From Bacteroidaceae bacterium (lineage in GTDB: Bacteria > Bacteroidota > Bacteroidia > Bacteroidales > Bacteroidaceae): a stretch of DNA of 64,000 bases. Made by a program: the position numbers and the translations under genes. Shown here piece after piece: positions 47,381 to 55,985 of this stretch. How positions within the stretch are numbered: position 1 is the stretch's first letter; each line of letters begins with the position of its first letter. The notes beneath the pieces were generated by a model. That model was not told the origin of the DNA. It did not search any database and was given only the letters and a program-made list of their open reading frames with translations. The DNA lies in contig JAKSJD010000001.1 in the NCBI GenBank assembly GCA_024398435.1, positions 124,001 through 188,000 on the forward strand. Reading direction: 5' to 3'.

Positions 47381-48169
47381 ATGATAATCGATACACATTC
47401 CCACCTCGACGGAGAAGAATTTGCCGAAGATTTGGACGAAACCATACAAAGAGCAAAAGCCGCAGAAATCGAGAAGATATTCATCCCAGCAATCAACCTT
47501 GCAGGAATGCCACATCTCATCGAAGTATGCAAAGCATACAAAGGCTACCTCTACCCCATGATAGGGCTTCATCCAGAAGAAGTAAGGGAAGACTATCAAG
47601 ACGAACTCGATAAACTTCACGAATTGCTCAAGGCAAACCAAAAAGCCCCAAAAGAAGAGCGATTCATAGCAATAGGAGAAGTAGGACTCGACTTCTACTG
47701 GGATTCCACCTATCGCCAACAACAACTTGATGCATTCGAGCAACAAATCCAATGGGCAGAAGAATTCAATCTGCCACTGATGATACACTCGAGAAACGCA
47801 CAGGCAGAACTCGTCGAAACCATGGACAAACATCGAAGCAGCAACCTTCAAGGAGTGTTCCACTGTTTCAACGGAACCGAAGAAGAAGCAAAGCAACTTC
47901 TAAGCTTCCAAGGCTTCATGCTCGGAATAGGCGGAACCGTAACATTTAAGAAAAACAACCTCAAAAATGTACTAAAAGAAACAGTGCCACTCGACCGGAT
48001 TGTCGTAGAGACCGACTCGCCATATTTGGCACCAGTGCCACATCGAGGAAAAAGAAACGAAAGCGCACTAATAATTGAAACAATTAAGCTCTTAGCAGGC
48101 ATTTATGAGTGCGAAATGAAAAATATTGCCTTCCAAACAAAGAAAAATGCAAACTTTTTCATTGAGTAA
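47381..48169 (+). CDS. tatD: TatD-family metal-dependent hydrolase/DNase
   Basis: The 262-residue protein begins with the metal-binding DTHSHLD motif. It has IGLHPEE, GEVGLDFYW, MIHSRNA, FHCFNG and VETDSPYLAP in the order expected of TatD amidohydrolases. Those proteins act as Mg-dependent 3'-5' exonucleases linked to DNA repair and quality control. It is cytoplasmic with no signal peptide. It follows the prenyl synthase closely and probably shares its transcript; the tRNA-Ser promoter lies just beyond its stop. Nothing anomalous in length or motifs. Confidence 0.94.
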   Translation: MIIDTHSHLDGEEFAEDLDETIQRAKAAEIEKIFIPAINLAGMPHLIEVCKAYKGYLYPMIGLHPEEVREDYQDELDKLHELLKANQKAPKEERFIAIGEVGLDFYWDSTYRQQQLDAFEQQIQWAEEFNLPLMIHSRNAQAELVETMDKHRSSNLQGVFHCFNGTEEEAKQLLSFQGFMLGIGGTVTFKKNNLKNVLKETVPLDRIVVETDSPYLAPVPHRGKRNESALIIETIKLLAGIYECEMKNIAFQTKKNANFFIE

Positions 48170-48190
48170 CAAAAAAAATGCGTATATTTG
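48162..48190 (+). promoter_or_regulatory. Promoter upstream of tRNA-Ser
   Basis: TTG (48162-48164), an 18-nt spacer and TATATTTG (48183-48190). It overlaps the end of tatD and lies about 80 nt before the tRNA. Confidence 0.5.
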
Positions 48191-48271
48191 TTGCAAAATA
48201 GTGTGTAGTACATTAAAAATTGGGTAGAAGCGACCCGTTTTTGGAGGCATACAAGCTAAAGTGCACTCAAA

Positions 48272-48359
48272 GGAGAGATGCTCGAGTGGCTGAAGAGGCA
48301 CGCCTGGAAAGCGTGTAACCGTCCAAAGCGGTTCGGGGGTTCGAATCCCCCTCTCTCCG
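48272..48359 (+). tRNA. tRNA-Ser (anticodon GGA)
   Basis: An 88-nt cloverleaf. The acceptor arms GGAGAGA/TCTCTCC bound it, the anticodon loop CTGGAAA with GGA at 48306-48308 sits between CACGC and GCGTG, and a long variable arm plus T-loop GTTCGAATC confirm a class II serine tRNA. The CCA tail is not encoded (G is followed by CAGG). It reads UCC and UCU codons. Confidence 0.97.
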
Positions 48360-48518
48360 CAGGAAACTATTCAAGCTCTGTAGGAGAAGAGGTGGACAAG
48401 CAAAGCAGAAAAGTTCCCCTTCAACCAACACACAGAACTAAAAAGTCAAATCCTAACAAGGAACAAACAAATATAATAACTAAATAAAGTATTAATCTTA
48501 AAAAATTAAAACAAAACA

Positions 48519-49346
48519 ATGAAAAAAGTATTTGCAATTATTGCACTTATGGGAGTCTTCACATTTGGAATGACTCAGTCAGTTTTCGCTCAAGATGAAG
48601 AAGCAGCAGTAGACACTGCAGCAGCAGTTGAGCAAGTAGACACAGCAGCAGTTGAAGAAGAAGCTGCAGAAGAAGTAGTAGCTCCTGCTGAAGAAGAAGA
48701 GCTCGAAGAAGTTGGTATGTACAAGCAGTTGAAGACCAAGTTCATCGAAGGTTCTGCAGGCTGGATGTTCCCAGTAGCACTTGCACTCATCATCGGTCTC
48801 GCATTCTGCATCGAACGTATCGTTTACCTCGCACTCTCTGACGTTAAGACAGACAAGATGATTGCAGAAGTAGAAAAGGCACTCGACGCAAACGACGTAG
48901 AAAAGGCAAAGGATGTATGCCGCAACACTCGCGGTCCTATCGCATCAATCTTCTATCAGGGTCTCATGCGTCTTAAGGACGGAGCTGACTCAGTAGAAAA
49001 GGCAGTTGTTGCTTACGGAGCAGTTCAGGCATCTAACCTTGAAAAGGGTTGCTCTTGGATCACACTCTTCATCGCAATGGCACCATCTCTCGGATTCTTG
49101 GGAACAGTTGTAGGTATGGTTGCAGCATTCGATGCAATCCAGGAAGTAGGTGATATTTCTCCAACAGTCGTTGCAGGTGGTATGAAGGTTGCCCTCATCA
49201 CAACTATCTTCGGTATCATCGTTGCCCTCATCCTTCAGTTGTTCTACAACTATATCCTCGCTAAGATCGAAGGTATCACAGCTGAAATGGAAAACAGCAC
49301 AATTTCACTCCTTGACATAGTTGCAAAGAACGAAGCAAAGAAGTAA
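48519..49346 (+). CDS. exbB: ExbB/TolQ/MotA-family proton channel with cleavable signal and acidic lead
   Basis: The 275-residue protein has an unusual N-terminal signal peptide (MKKVFAIIALMG...VFAQ) then an Ala/Glu/Val-rich acidic stretch (about 27-68). Three membrane helices follow (about 82-105, 180-215 and 225-250), with the ExbB-type MAPSLGFLGTVVGMVAAFDAI and the TTIFGIIVALILQLF core. With the ExbD proteins it forms the proton channel that powers TonB. The gene opens an operon with a 152-residue membrane protein and two exbD genes. The acidic periplasmic lead is a Bacteroidetes trait and distinguishes it from E. coli ExbB. Confidence 0.92.
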   Translation: MKKVFAIIALMGVFTFGMTQSVFAQDEEAAVDTAAAVEQVDTAAVEEEAAEEVVAPAEEEELEEVGMYKQLKTKFIEGSAGWMFPVALALIIGLAFCIERIVYLALSDVKTDKMIAEVEKALDANDVEKAKDVCRNTRGPIASIFYQGLMRLKDGADSVEKAVVAYGAVQASNLEKGCSWITLFIAMAPSLGFLGTVVGMVAAFDAIQEVGDISPTVVAGGMKVALITTIFGIIVALILQLFYNYILAKIEGITAEMENSTISLLDIVAKNEAKK

Positions 49347-49413
49347 TTCCAAGTAAATCACTTCAAACGCATTAATTCAACAAAACATTAACAACTAAAA
49401 AAAGGAGAATAAA

Positions 49414-49872
49414 ATGAATACAGAAAAAATAGCAAAATATACGCTTTGGGCACTCGCCGGAATCAGCGTAATCGTGTGCATATTATTCTTCATCAACTTC
49501 AGCAGACCTTGGGAAGAAGATCCTAGTATGTACGACCCACAGTTCCTTGATGTACTGCTCATTTGGTCTATCGCACTCCTCGTGATTGCAGCAGTTGCAG
49601 CCCTCTGCAGTTTCATCATGTATGTAAAGGAATGGGGATTCAACAAATCTTACATCTATCTTTGGGGACTTCCAATCGTTACTTGCGCCATCGGTGCTGC
49701 AATCGGCTTTGCTGAAGTTGCTAAGGGTAAACACATGCTCATCAACGGTGAAGACTGGTTTAAGCCAACAGAACTCATCATCACTGACACATGTATCGTA
49801 TCAATCGGTATCATGTTCATCGGTGCACTTGCAGCAATCTGCTACAGTCTTTTCGTAAGTCTCAAAAAGTAA
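49414..49872 (+). CDS. Four-helix membrane protein of unknown function in the exbBD operon
   Basis: I do not recognise the 152-residue protein. It has four predicted helices (about 9-28, 45-68, 80-99 and 128-149) separated by short loops, one with the conserved-looking SRPWEEDPSMYDPQF and another with GEDWFKPTELI. There is no signal peptide. It lies between exbB and exbD with 67-nt and 21-nt gaps, so it is probably a channel accessory or assembly factor. Its placement, rather than any motif, supports this. Confidence 0.75.
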   Translation: MNTEKIAKYTLWALAGISVIVCILFFINFSRPWEEDPSMYDPQFLDVLLIWSIALLVIAAVAALCSFIMYVKEWGFNKSYIYLWGLPIVTCAIGAAIGFAEVAKGKHMLINGEDWFKPTELIITDTCIVSIGIMFIGALAAICYSLFVSLKK

Positions 49873-49893
49873 TAACTTAAAAATTGAGTAACT

Positions 49894-50532
49894 ATGGGAA
49901 AGAAAAAAAGAAAGATGCCGGGTTTGAACACCAGTTCAACAGCAGATATCTCGTTCATGTTGCTCATTTTCTTCCTTGTAACAACATCAATGGACACTGA
50001 CCAGGGACTTAGCCGTACCCTGCCAAAGCCACCAGAGGAAGAAGATCTTAACAAGGAAATCAAAGTAAAGGAACGTAACTGTCTCCGCATCCGTATGAAT
50101 AAGGATAACGAAATCATGGTTGGCGACTTGTTCACAATCACACCTCGTTACGATAGGGATGGTACTTTGAAGATTGATCCAGAAGATGCAAAACTCTTCA
50201 TGGCTGCGACTGAACAGTTTATCGCAAACAAAGAGAATAGTCCAAAACTTCCTGAACTGATCGTGAAGAATGTTAAACTTCTCGGACAGATGCCGGTTAC
50301 AAAAAACCATGTCATTTCAGTACAGACCGACCGCGGTACTAGTTATGGTATCTACTTCCAGGTACAAGATATCCTGGTACATGCCTACAACAACCTCCGC
50401 GACGAGTTGGGAAAGGAAAAGTTTGGCTACAAATATGAGTTCTTAACTAAGGAGCAGCAATCAGCAATCCGCGAGGTATATCCTCAGAAGATATCTGAAG
50501 CTGAACCTAAACAATACGGAAAGCCAATTTAG
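49894..50532 (+). CDS. exbD: ExbD/TolR-family biopolymer transport protein (long form)
   Basis: The 212-residue protein has a basic cytosolic lead (MGKKKRKMPG) and one membrane helix with the conserved Asp (TADISFMLLIFFLVTTSM). The periplasmic domain has a longer insertion than E. coli ExbD (141 residues), with Lys- and Glu-rich loops and TPRYDRDGTLKIDPED. It couples proton flow through ExbB to TonB rotation or extension. The stop is only 1 nt from the following exbD start. Two different ExbD partners in one operon suggest a hetero-oligomer or alternative channels. Confidence 0.94.
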   Translation: MGKKKRKMPGLNTSSTADISFMLLIFFLVTTSMDTDQGLSRTLPKPPEEEDLNKEIKVKERNCLRIRMNKDNEIMVGDLFTITPRYDRDGTLKIDPEDAKLFMAATEQFIANKENSPKLPELIVKNVKLLGQMPVTKNHVISVQTDRGTSYGIYFQVQDILVHAYNNLRDELGKEKFGYKYEFLTKEQQSAIREVYPQKISEAEPKQYGKPI

Positions 50533-50533
50533 A

Positions 50534-51001
50534 ATGAGTAGATTTAATAAAAACGGTGGCAGAGAAATGCCGGAGCTGAATACATCTTCACTTCCTGACC
50601 TTATCTTCTCAGTCTTGTTCTTCTTCATGATGGTAACAAGTATGCGTGAGGTCACATATAAAGTGAGATTTGACCGCCCAGCCGGAACACAGCTCGAAAA
50701 GCTTGCGCGTAAATCTTGTACTTCATTCATCTACATCGGTAGACCAACTGAACAGTATGCAGCTGTTTATGGTTCTGGTACTCGTGTACAGTTAAACGAC
50801 GATGTCGCTGATGCAAATGCAGTATACGACCATGTAATGGACGACCGTAACACAATGGCAGAAAGCGATAAGCCTTTCTACACTGTTTCACTTAAGGTCG
50901 ATAAAGATGCTCCAATGGGTATCATTACAGACGTTAAGCAAGAATTGCGTAAAGCATATGCCTTGAAGATTGTTTATTCAGCAGTCAAAGACAAGAAGTA
51001 A
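50534..51001 (+). CDS. exbD: ExbD/TolR-family biopolymer transport protein (short form)
   Basis: The 155-residue protein has the ExbD layout: a short basic lead, one helix with a conserved acidic residue (SSLPDLIFSVLFFFMMVTSM) and a periplasmic domain (about 45-155). It differs from the upstream copy in length and in the Arg/Asp-rich middle (DRPAGTQLEKLARKSC). It is 1 nt downstream of the first exbD and ends the operon with a terminator. Both copies keep the key helix Asp, so both may be active. Confidence 0.94.
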   Translation: MSRFNKNGGREMPELNTSSLPDLIFSVLFFFMMVTSMREVTYKVRFDRPAGTQLEKLARKSCTSFIYIGRPTEQYAAVYGSGTRVQLNDDVADANAVYDHVMDDRNTMAESDKPFYTVSLKVDKDAPMGIITDVKQELRKAYALKIVYSAVKDKK

Positions 51002-51031
51002 CATAACGTAGCTTCACATACTATTAATAAG

Positions 51032-51062
51032 AGAGCGATGCAAACAAGCACCGCTCTTTTTT
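51032..51062 (+). terminator. Rho-independent terminator after the exbBD operon
   Basis: AGAGCG pairs with CGCTCT, with an inner TGC/GCA pairing around AAACAA, followed by T5. Confidence 0.8.
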
Positions 51063-51137
51063 AACCTTTATTGCCCACTTCACACATTATTATATTATTT
51101 ATTATAATAAACGCGCCTTTATTTCGCCAAAATATAT

Positions 51138-51145
51138 TATCTTTG
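51138..51145 (+). promoter_or_regulatory. Promoter -7 box for thyA-folA
   Basis: TATCTTTG followed by CATAG, 38 nt before the thyA start. No clear -33 TTG. Confidence 0.6.
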
Positions 51146-51183
51146 CATAGATAATTCAACATTAAGCCAAAAAGAACGAACTC

Positions 51184-51978
51184 ATGAAACAATATCTTGA
51201 CTTGCTCGACCGTATCCTCACAGAAGGAACAGAGAAAGGCGACCGCACCGGAACAGGCACAATCAGCGTGTTTGGCAATCAGATGCGATTCAATCTTGAA
51301 GAAGGTTTCCCTCTCCTCACCACTAAGAAGCTCCACCTGAAGAGCATCATCTACGAACTTCTTTGGTTCCTCAATGGCGACACTAACGCAAAGTGGCTGC
51401 AGGAAAGAGGTGTGAGAATATGGAACGAATGGGCAGACGAAGACGGCAACCTCGGTCATATCTATGGCTATCAGTGGCGTTCATGGCCAGATTATGAAGG
51501 AGGACACATCGACCAAATCAAGGAAGTGATTGAGCAAATCAAGAACAATCCTAATTCCCGCCGCCTCTTGGTAAGCGCGTGGAATGTGGCCGACATAAAG
51601 AACATGAACCTGCCACCTTGCCACATACTGTTCCAGTTCTATGTAGCCGACGGGCGGTTGAGCCTTCAGTTGTATCAAAGAAGTGCCGACACATTCCTTG
51701 GAGTTCCGTTCAACATTGCCTCCTACAGCCTTCTGCTCATGATGGTAGCACAGGTTACAGGCCTCAAGGCAGGTGATTTCGTATACACAACAGGCGACAC
51801 TCACCTCTATCTCGACCATATCGAGCAGGCAAAACTTCAGCTCACCCGTACCCCTCGCCCACTTCCAAAGATGGTAATCAATCCAGAAGTGAAGGATATC
51901 TTCAGTTTCAAGTACGAAGATTTCCAACTCGAAGGCTACGATCCTTGGGATCATATCAAGGCAACCGTAAGCGTATAA
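51184..51978 (+). CDS. thyA: Thymidylate synthase
   Basis: The 264-residue length equals that of E. coli ThyA. The active-site Cys is residue 146 in [12 protein letters not shown], as in E. coli. The cofactor and dUMP-binding motifs [38 protein letters not shown]-like [17 protein letters not shown] and the QRSAD stretch are all present. It methylates dUMP to dTMP using methylene-THF and yields DHF, which the next gene recycles. The gap to folA is 91 nt. No unusual features. Confidence 0.98.
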   Translation: MKQYLDLLDRILTEGTEKGDRTGTGTISVFGNQMRFNLEEGFPLLTTKKLHLKSIIYELLWFLNGDTNAKWLQERGVRIWNEWADEDGNLGHIYGYQWRSWPDYEGGHIDQIKEVIEQIKNNPNSRRLLVSAWNVADIKNMNLPPCHILFQFYVADGRLSLQLYQRSADTFLGVPFNIASYSLLLMMVAQVTGLKAGDFVYTTGDTHLYLDHIEQAKLQLTRTPRPLPKMVINPEVKDIFSFKYEDFQLEGYDPWDHIKATVSV

Positions 51979-52069
51979 TCGCGTAAGCTGCAAGTTACGA
52001 GTTACGCCTCAACCCAGATTTGTACCCAATTATTTCATTCCATTCACACATTTATCAAACTCAACAACC

Positions 52070-52564
52070 ATGACACTATCAATAATTGTAGCAATAGCAA
52101 AGAACTTCGCAATCGGAAAGAAAAACGAATTGCTCTACCACATGCCTAACGACATGAAGCGATTCAAGCTGACAACAACCAATCATACCGTCATCATGGG
52201 CAAGAACACATTTGCTTCGTTCCCTCACCGCCCATTGCCAAACCGCCGAAACATCGTGCTTGCCTTGCCAGAGGAAGTGCCTGCCGACAAGGAAGGAGCA
52301 GAATGGGTGAACTCTCTCGAAGAGGCATTCGAACTCTGCAAGAATGATGGAGAGGTATTCGTAATCGGAGGAGCTTATGTCTATCGCCAGACACTTCCGC
52401 TTGCCGACAAACTCTATCTCACCATTATCGATGACGAACCAGAAGGAGCCGACGCATATTTCCCTGAAGTGAAGTACGATGAATGGAAGGAAACTTTCCG
52501 CGAAGAGCATCCAGCCGATGAGCGTCATGCCCACAGCTATGCATTCGTCAACCTCGAAAAGTAA
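52070..52564 (+). CDS. folA: Dihydrofolate reductase
   Basis: The 164-residue protein has the DHFR motifs SIIVAIAKNFAIGKKNELLYHMPNDMKRFK, VIMGKNTFASFP and VFVIGGAYVYRQTLP. It reduces DHF to THF with NADPH, restoring the cofactor consumed by ThyA upstream, so the pair forms a thymidylate cycle unit. Start at the ATG with no upstream in-frame alternative in the gap. It is followed by a terminator. Nothing anomalous was seen. Confidence 0.97.
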   Translation: MTLSIIVAIAKNFAIGKKNELLYHMPNDMKRFKLTTTNHTVIMGKNTFASFPHRPLPNRRNIVLALPEEVPADKEGAEWVNSLEEAFELCKNDGEVFVIGGAYVYRQTLPLADKLYLTIIDDEPEGADAYFPEVKYDEWKETFREEHPADERHAHSYAFVNLEK

Positions 52565-52616
52565 GAAGCAACGGAATCCCGCAAATAGGTTCCCGACTTC
52601 CAATATCTACTGCGTT

Positions 52617-52650
52617 AAGTGTCTGTTCCGCTGGGGGCAGGCACTTTTTT
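52617..52650 (+). terminator. Rho-independent terminator after thyA-folA
   Basis: AAGTGTCTG pairs with CAGGCACTT (one G-T wobble) around a 12-nt loop, followed by TTTT. Confidence 0.8.
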
Positions 52651-52662
52651 ATTGAGTTCATT

Positions 52663-52806
52663 CAGAGTTTCTATAGAACAATTAATCATACGATGCCCAT
52701 CGTATTGCCGTAAGACCATTATCGTATCGCCATACGAACATTATCGTATCGCCATACGAACATGATCGTATTTGCAAAACACCTATAGACATTTGAAAGA
52801 CTTTCC
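52663..52806. mobile_element. Family A small repeat element: four 22-bp palindromic units
   Basis: Units begin at 52687, 52709, 52731 and 52753, each with ATACGA...TCGTAT dyads. The left flank GTTTCTATAGAACAATT is matched in inverted form by the right flank (TCTATAGGTGTTTT on the reverse strand). It has one unit more than the copies at 41457 and 62200. It lies between the folA terminator and the rsmF promoter. Confidence 0.65.
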
Positions 52807-52914
52807 ACGCGCACGATTATATATAATAATGTATAAACCTACCTGCACATGGAATTATTTGCGTGAGAAAGATTTTATTTCGGATGGAAGTAGTGATATT
52901 TCTGTTTTATTTCG

Positions 52915-52922
52915 TATCTTTG
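52915..52922 (+). promoter_or_regulatory. Promoter -7 box for rsmF-ansA
   Basis: TATCTTTG followed by CAGAAG, 29 nt before the rsmF start. Confidence 0.6.
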
Positions 52923-52951
52923 CAGAAGAAATCAAAATATAGAGAAACCAC

Positions 52952-54133
52952 ATGAAACTGCCTGACGATTTTCAATCGGAAATGCTTCCGCTCCTGGGGG
53001 AAGATGAGTATGCGAAGCTGGAAGAAGCACTTGCCAAGCCAGCCACTACGAGCATTCGCCTCAACCCTCGCAAACCGATGTGTCAAGAAGTGTGGAAAGA
53101 GGCGCGAAAGGTGGCTTGGTGTGACGAAGGATTGTATCTCGACGAGCGTCCTTCATTCACGATGGACCCTCTGTTTCATGCTGGTGCCTACTATGTTCAG
53201 GAGGCTTCGTCGATGTACATTTCCCGTCTGGTAAGGCATTATATCGGCAATGAAGATGTGCTTGCAGTGGATTTGTGTGCCGCTCCTGGCGGAAAATCCA
53301 CTCTTCTGCTTGCAGAACTTTCGGAAGGTTCGCATCTTTTCGCCAACGAAATCATGCCAAAGCGTGCCCATATTCTTCTGGAAAACATCACGAAATGGGG
53401 CAATAAGAATGTTACAATCACCAACAACAAGGCAAGCGACTATCAGAAACTCGGATGCTCGTTCGACCTCATTCTGTGTGATGTCCCATGTTCGGGCGAA
53501 GGAATGTTCAGAAAGGACAGTCAGGCAATCGACGAATGGAGCAAGGAAAATGTAGAGATGTGTTGGCAACGCCAAAGAGAAATCATAAGCGACATTTGGG
53601 AGTGTCTTCGTCCAGGAGGCATTATGATTTACAGCACTTGCACGTTCAACACTAAAGAAGACGAGGAAAACGTGATTTGGATAAGTGAGGAACTGGGAGC
53701 CGAAATCCTACCTACACTTGCAAATGCCGAATGGAACATCATGGGAAGTCTTGCAGATAAAGACATTCCTTGTTGCCATTTCATGCCTCACCGAACCGAA
53801 GGCGAAGGTTTCTTCTGTGCGATTCTCAGAAAGGAAGGCAACAAAGAAGATGCTGACAAGGTCAATGCAGATTCCATAATCAAGCGTGCCAATAAGGTTT
53901 TGAGAGTATTGCCACTGCAAGGAGACGAAGAAAAACCAGTTGCTGCAGTCGATGTTGACCATCAGACAGCCCTTCAATATCTGCATGGAGAAGCACTTCG
54001 ATTGCCAGCCGAAACCCCTCGCGGAATCATCACTATCACATACAAAGGATTGGCATTAGGCATTGCCAAAAACATAGGCAACCGTGCCAACAACCTCTAT
54101 CCAAAGGAATGGAGAATAAAGAAACAAGTATGA
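52952..54133 (+). CDS. rsmF: 16S rRNA (cytosine-C5) methyltransferase, RsmF-type
   Basis: The 393-residue protein belongs to the NOL1/NOP2/Sun family. It has an N-terminal RNA-binding part (about 1-105), an AdoMet Rossmann fold with AVDLCAAPGGKSTLL, the PC motif Cys180 in DVPCSGEG, and the catalytic Cys230 in YSTCTF. A C-terminal PUA-like domain (about 300-393) ends PKEWRIKKQ. It methylates a cytosine in 16S rRNA; the exact position is not determinable here. The stop overlaps the ansA start as ATGA (54130-54133), implying translational coupling. Confidence 0.92.
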   Translation: MKLPDDFQSEMLPLLGEDEYAKLEEALAKPATTSIRLNPRKPMCQEVWKEARKVAWCDEGLYLDERPSFTMDPLFHAGAYYVQEASSMYISRLVRHYIGNEDVLAVDLCAAPGGKSTLLLAELSEGSHLFANEIMPKRAHILLENITKWGNKNVTITNNKASDYQKLGCSFDLILCDVPCSGEGMFRKDSQAIDEWSKENVEMCWQRQREIISDIWECLRPGGIMIYSTCTFNTKEDEENVIWISEELGAEILPTLANAEWNIMGSLADKDIPCCHFMPHRTEGEGFFCAILRKEGNKEDADKVNADSIIKRANKVLRVLPLQGDEEKPVAAVDVDHQTALQYLHGEALRLPAETPRGIITITYKGLALGIAKNIGNRANNLYPKEWRIKKQV

Positions 54134-55176
54134 AACGAATACTGATTATATACACCGGCGGCACAATCGGCATGATACAGAATGCCGAAACGGGTGCTCT
54201 CGAGGCATTCAACTTCGAACACATCCGCCAACACCTGCCCGAACTGAAGCAATTCGACTTCAATATCGACAGCTATCAGTTTGAATCTCCTATCGATTCG
54301 TCAGATATGGAACCTTCGCTATGGGTGAAACTCGTTGATATAATCGAGGAGAACTATGCCAAATACGATGGTTTCGTGATTCTTCACGGTACTGACACAA
54401 TGTCATATACAGCATCTGCCCTGAGTTTCATGCTTGAAAACCTGACCAAGCCAGTAATCCTCACAGGCAGTCAACTCCCAATCGGAGTGATGCGAACAGA
54501 TGGAAGGGAAAACCTTATCACATCAATCGAAATAGCCGCAGCCACAGATGCAAAGGGTCATGCAATCGTGCCTGAGGTATGTATTTTCTTCGGGCAATGC
54601 CTCTATCGCGGCAACCGAACAACGAAGAAAAACTCGGAACAATTCAATGCATTCCGTTCCTACAACTATCCCCCACTTGCACAGGCTGGCATTTCCATCA
54701 GTTATGCCGACAAGTTCATACATATTCCCGATTTCAGCAAACCGCTCATTACCCACAAGAACTTCGACACCAACGTATTGGCACTCACACTTTTCCCTGG
54801 CATACAACAGCAACTGATAGAGAATGTTGTCAAGATGAAAGACATAAAAGGCATCATCCTCCGAACATTCGGCTCGGGCAATGCCCCAAGCAAGCAATGG
54901 TTCACGGATGCCCTCACACGAGCTACAGCAGAAGGAAAGGTAATTGTCAACATCACTCAATGCCAGAATGGAAGCGTGGAAATGAGCCTCTACAAAACGG
55001 GGATGCTGTTGCTGCAGGCAGGAATCGTCAGTGGTCACGATATGACAGTTGAGTCGGCCGTAACCAAACTTATGATTCTTCTCGGCCAAGGTCTTTCGCC
55101 CGAAGAAGTACGCAAACAAATGTCGACATCCATTGCCGGCGAAATAAGCATTACAGGCAACAAAGAAACCAAGTAG
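54130..55176 (+). CDS. ansA: Type I (cytosolic) L-asparaginase
   Basis: The start at 54130 is chosen for the ATGA overlap with rsmF; an upstream in-frame ATG at 54109 would overlap by 25 nt. The 348-residue protein has the first catalytic Thr in YTGGTIGM (Thr12) and the second catalytic block HGTDTMSYTASALSFML. It has QCQNGSVEMSLY and the cytosolic-type length. It hydrolyses asparagine to aspartate and ammonia, with glutaminase activity possible. No signal peptide, so it is type I. Confidence 0.95.
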   Translation: MKRILIIYTGGTIGMIQNAETGALEAFNFEHIRQHLPELKQFDFNIDSYQFESPIDSSDMEPSLWVKLVDIIEENYAKYDGFVILHGTDTMSYTASALSFMLENLTKPVILTGSQLPIGVMRTDGRENLITSIEIAAATDAKGHAIVPEVCIFFGQCLYRGNRTTKKNSEQFNAFRSYNYPPLAQAGISISYADKFIHIPDFSKPLITHKNFDTNVLALTLFPGIQQQLIENVVKMKDIKGIILRTFGSGNAPSKQWFTDALTRATAEGKVIVNITQCQNGSVEMSLYKTGMLLLQAGIVSGHDMTVESAVTKLMILLGQGLSPEEVRKQMSTSIAGEISITGNKETK

Positions 55177-55231
55177 CGAAGGAAATCAACAAAAAGTTTA
55201 CAAATAATTTCTCTATATCGCTAATAATCAC

Positions 55232-55239
55232 TATCTTTG
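55232..55239 (+). promoter_or_regulatory. Promoter -7 box for the conserved unknown gene
   Basis: TATCTTTG followed by CATTG, about 108 nt before the preferred ATG at 55347. No clear -33 box. Confidence 0.55.
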
Positions 55240-55346
55240 CATTGCATTTAATAACTAACGGCAAATTTTTTAACAACCTACTTCTAAAGACAAGTTTGAC
55301 AAATGCCAAGTTTGTCATTAGCGGTAGCCAATTATTTTTATTTTTT

Positions 55347-55922
55347 ATGAATCTTTACATTAGGTATTTTGACCAAGACACACTTGCAACCAACATCGAC
55401 GAAGTGGTTGCGTTCTTGCAGACAATACAGGAAGTAAGACTTTCCGACGAAGTGGTCGGACGTATTGTCAACTACACTGAATCCAGCAATGTATATCCTT
55501 ACCGTCTGAAGGTTGGTTATACTAATTACGTCCTCTTCCTCAAGACAGAGGCAAACACTCTCGAAGAATTCAAACAATTGGAACAACTTCGCAAGGAACA
55601 AAAGGCAGATGGAACATACGTTCCTGAACGAAAGAAATCAGCTCTTGAAATGCTCAGCATCGAACAAGTTGGTTGGTACGAAGCTTCTTTCACATTCAAG
55701 CGAGTTATTCAGATTCCCGAAACCAACAAGTTCCAATACAAGGACACTCGTTTCCGTGCAAAGTTGAAGGCAAACAGCCCTCTGGATTGCTACAACCGCA
55801 TAATCAATCATCTTCGCAACCGTCAGGATGTTGACCCACGAAGCCAATTCCCATCTGCAAAGAGCAGCAACTTTGAGCACAAATTCCTTGGCGACGATCC
55901 TAACAACGAGCCAACTGAATAA
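55347..55922 (+). CDS. Conserved unknown soluble protein
   Basis: I do not recognise a family with certainty. The start at 55347 (MNLYIRYFDQ) is chosen because the longer frame begins with TTG inside the leader. The 191 residues are soluble, with no signal peptide or membrane segment. Segments include a helical N-terminus (about 13-27), beta-rich middle parts (about 36-66 and 103-140; GWYEASFTFKRVIQIPET) and a charged linker (about 75-95; KEQKADGTYVPERKK). It ends with RSQFPSAKSSNFEHKFLGDDP, which looks disordered. It sits alone between ansA and a strong bidirectional terminator. Function unknown. Confidence 0.75.
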   Translation: MNLYIRYFDQDTLATNIDEVVAFLQTIQEVRLSDEVVGRIVNYTESSNVYPYRLKVGYTNYVLFLKTEANTLEEFKQLEQLRKEQKADGTYVPERKKSALEMLSIEQVGWYEASFTFKRVIQIPETNKFQYKDTRFRAKLKANSPLDCYNRIINHLRNRQDVDPRSQFPSAKSSNFEHKFLGDDPNNEPTE

Positions 55923-55932
55923 AGAAAACAAC

Positions 55933-55963
55933 AGAGGGTTGTCAAAAATTTTGACAACCCTCT
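55933..55963. terminator. Bidirectional terminator between convergent genes
   Basis: AGAGGGTTGTCAAAA and TTTTGACAACCCTCT form a near-perfect 15-bp palindrome. T-rich tracts on both strands let it serve both the unknown + gene and the minus PorE-like gene. Confidence 0.85.
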
Positions 55964-55985
55964 TTCTTTATCTCTTTCTTCTTCT

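Noticed and set aside
48214..48245. Terminator-like hairpin (GGGT...ACCC then GTTTTT) between tatD and tRNA-Ser
   Set aside because: The stem is only 4 bp; too weak to call, and the tRNA transcript must pass it.
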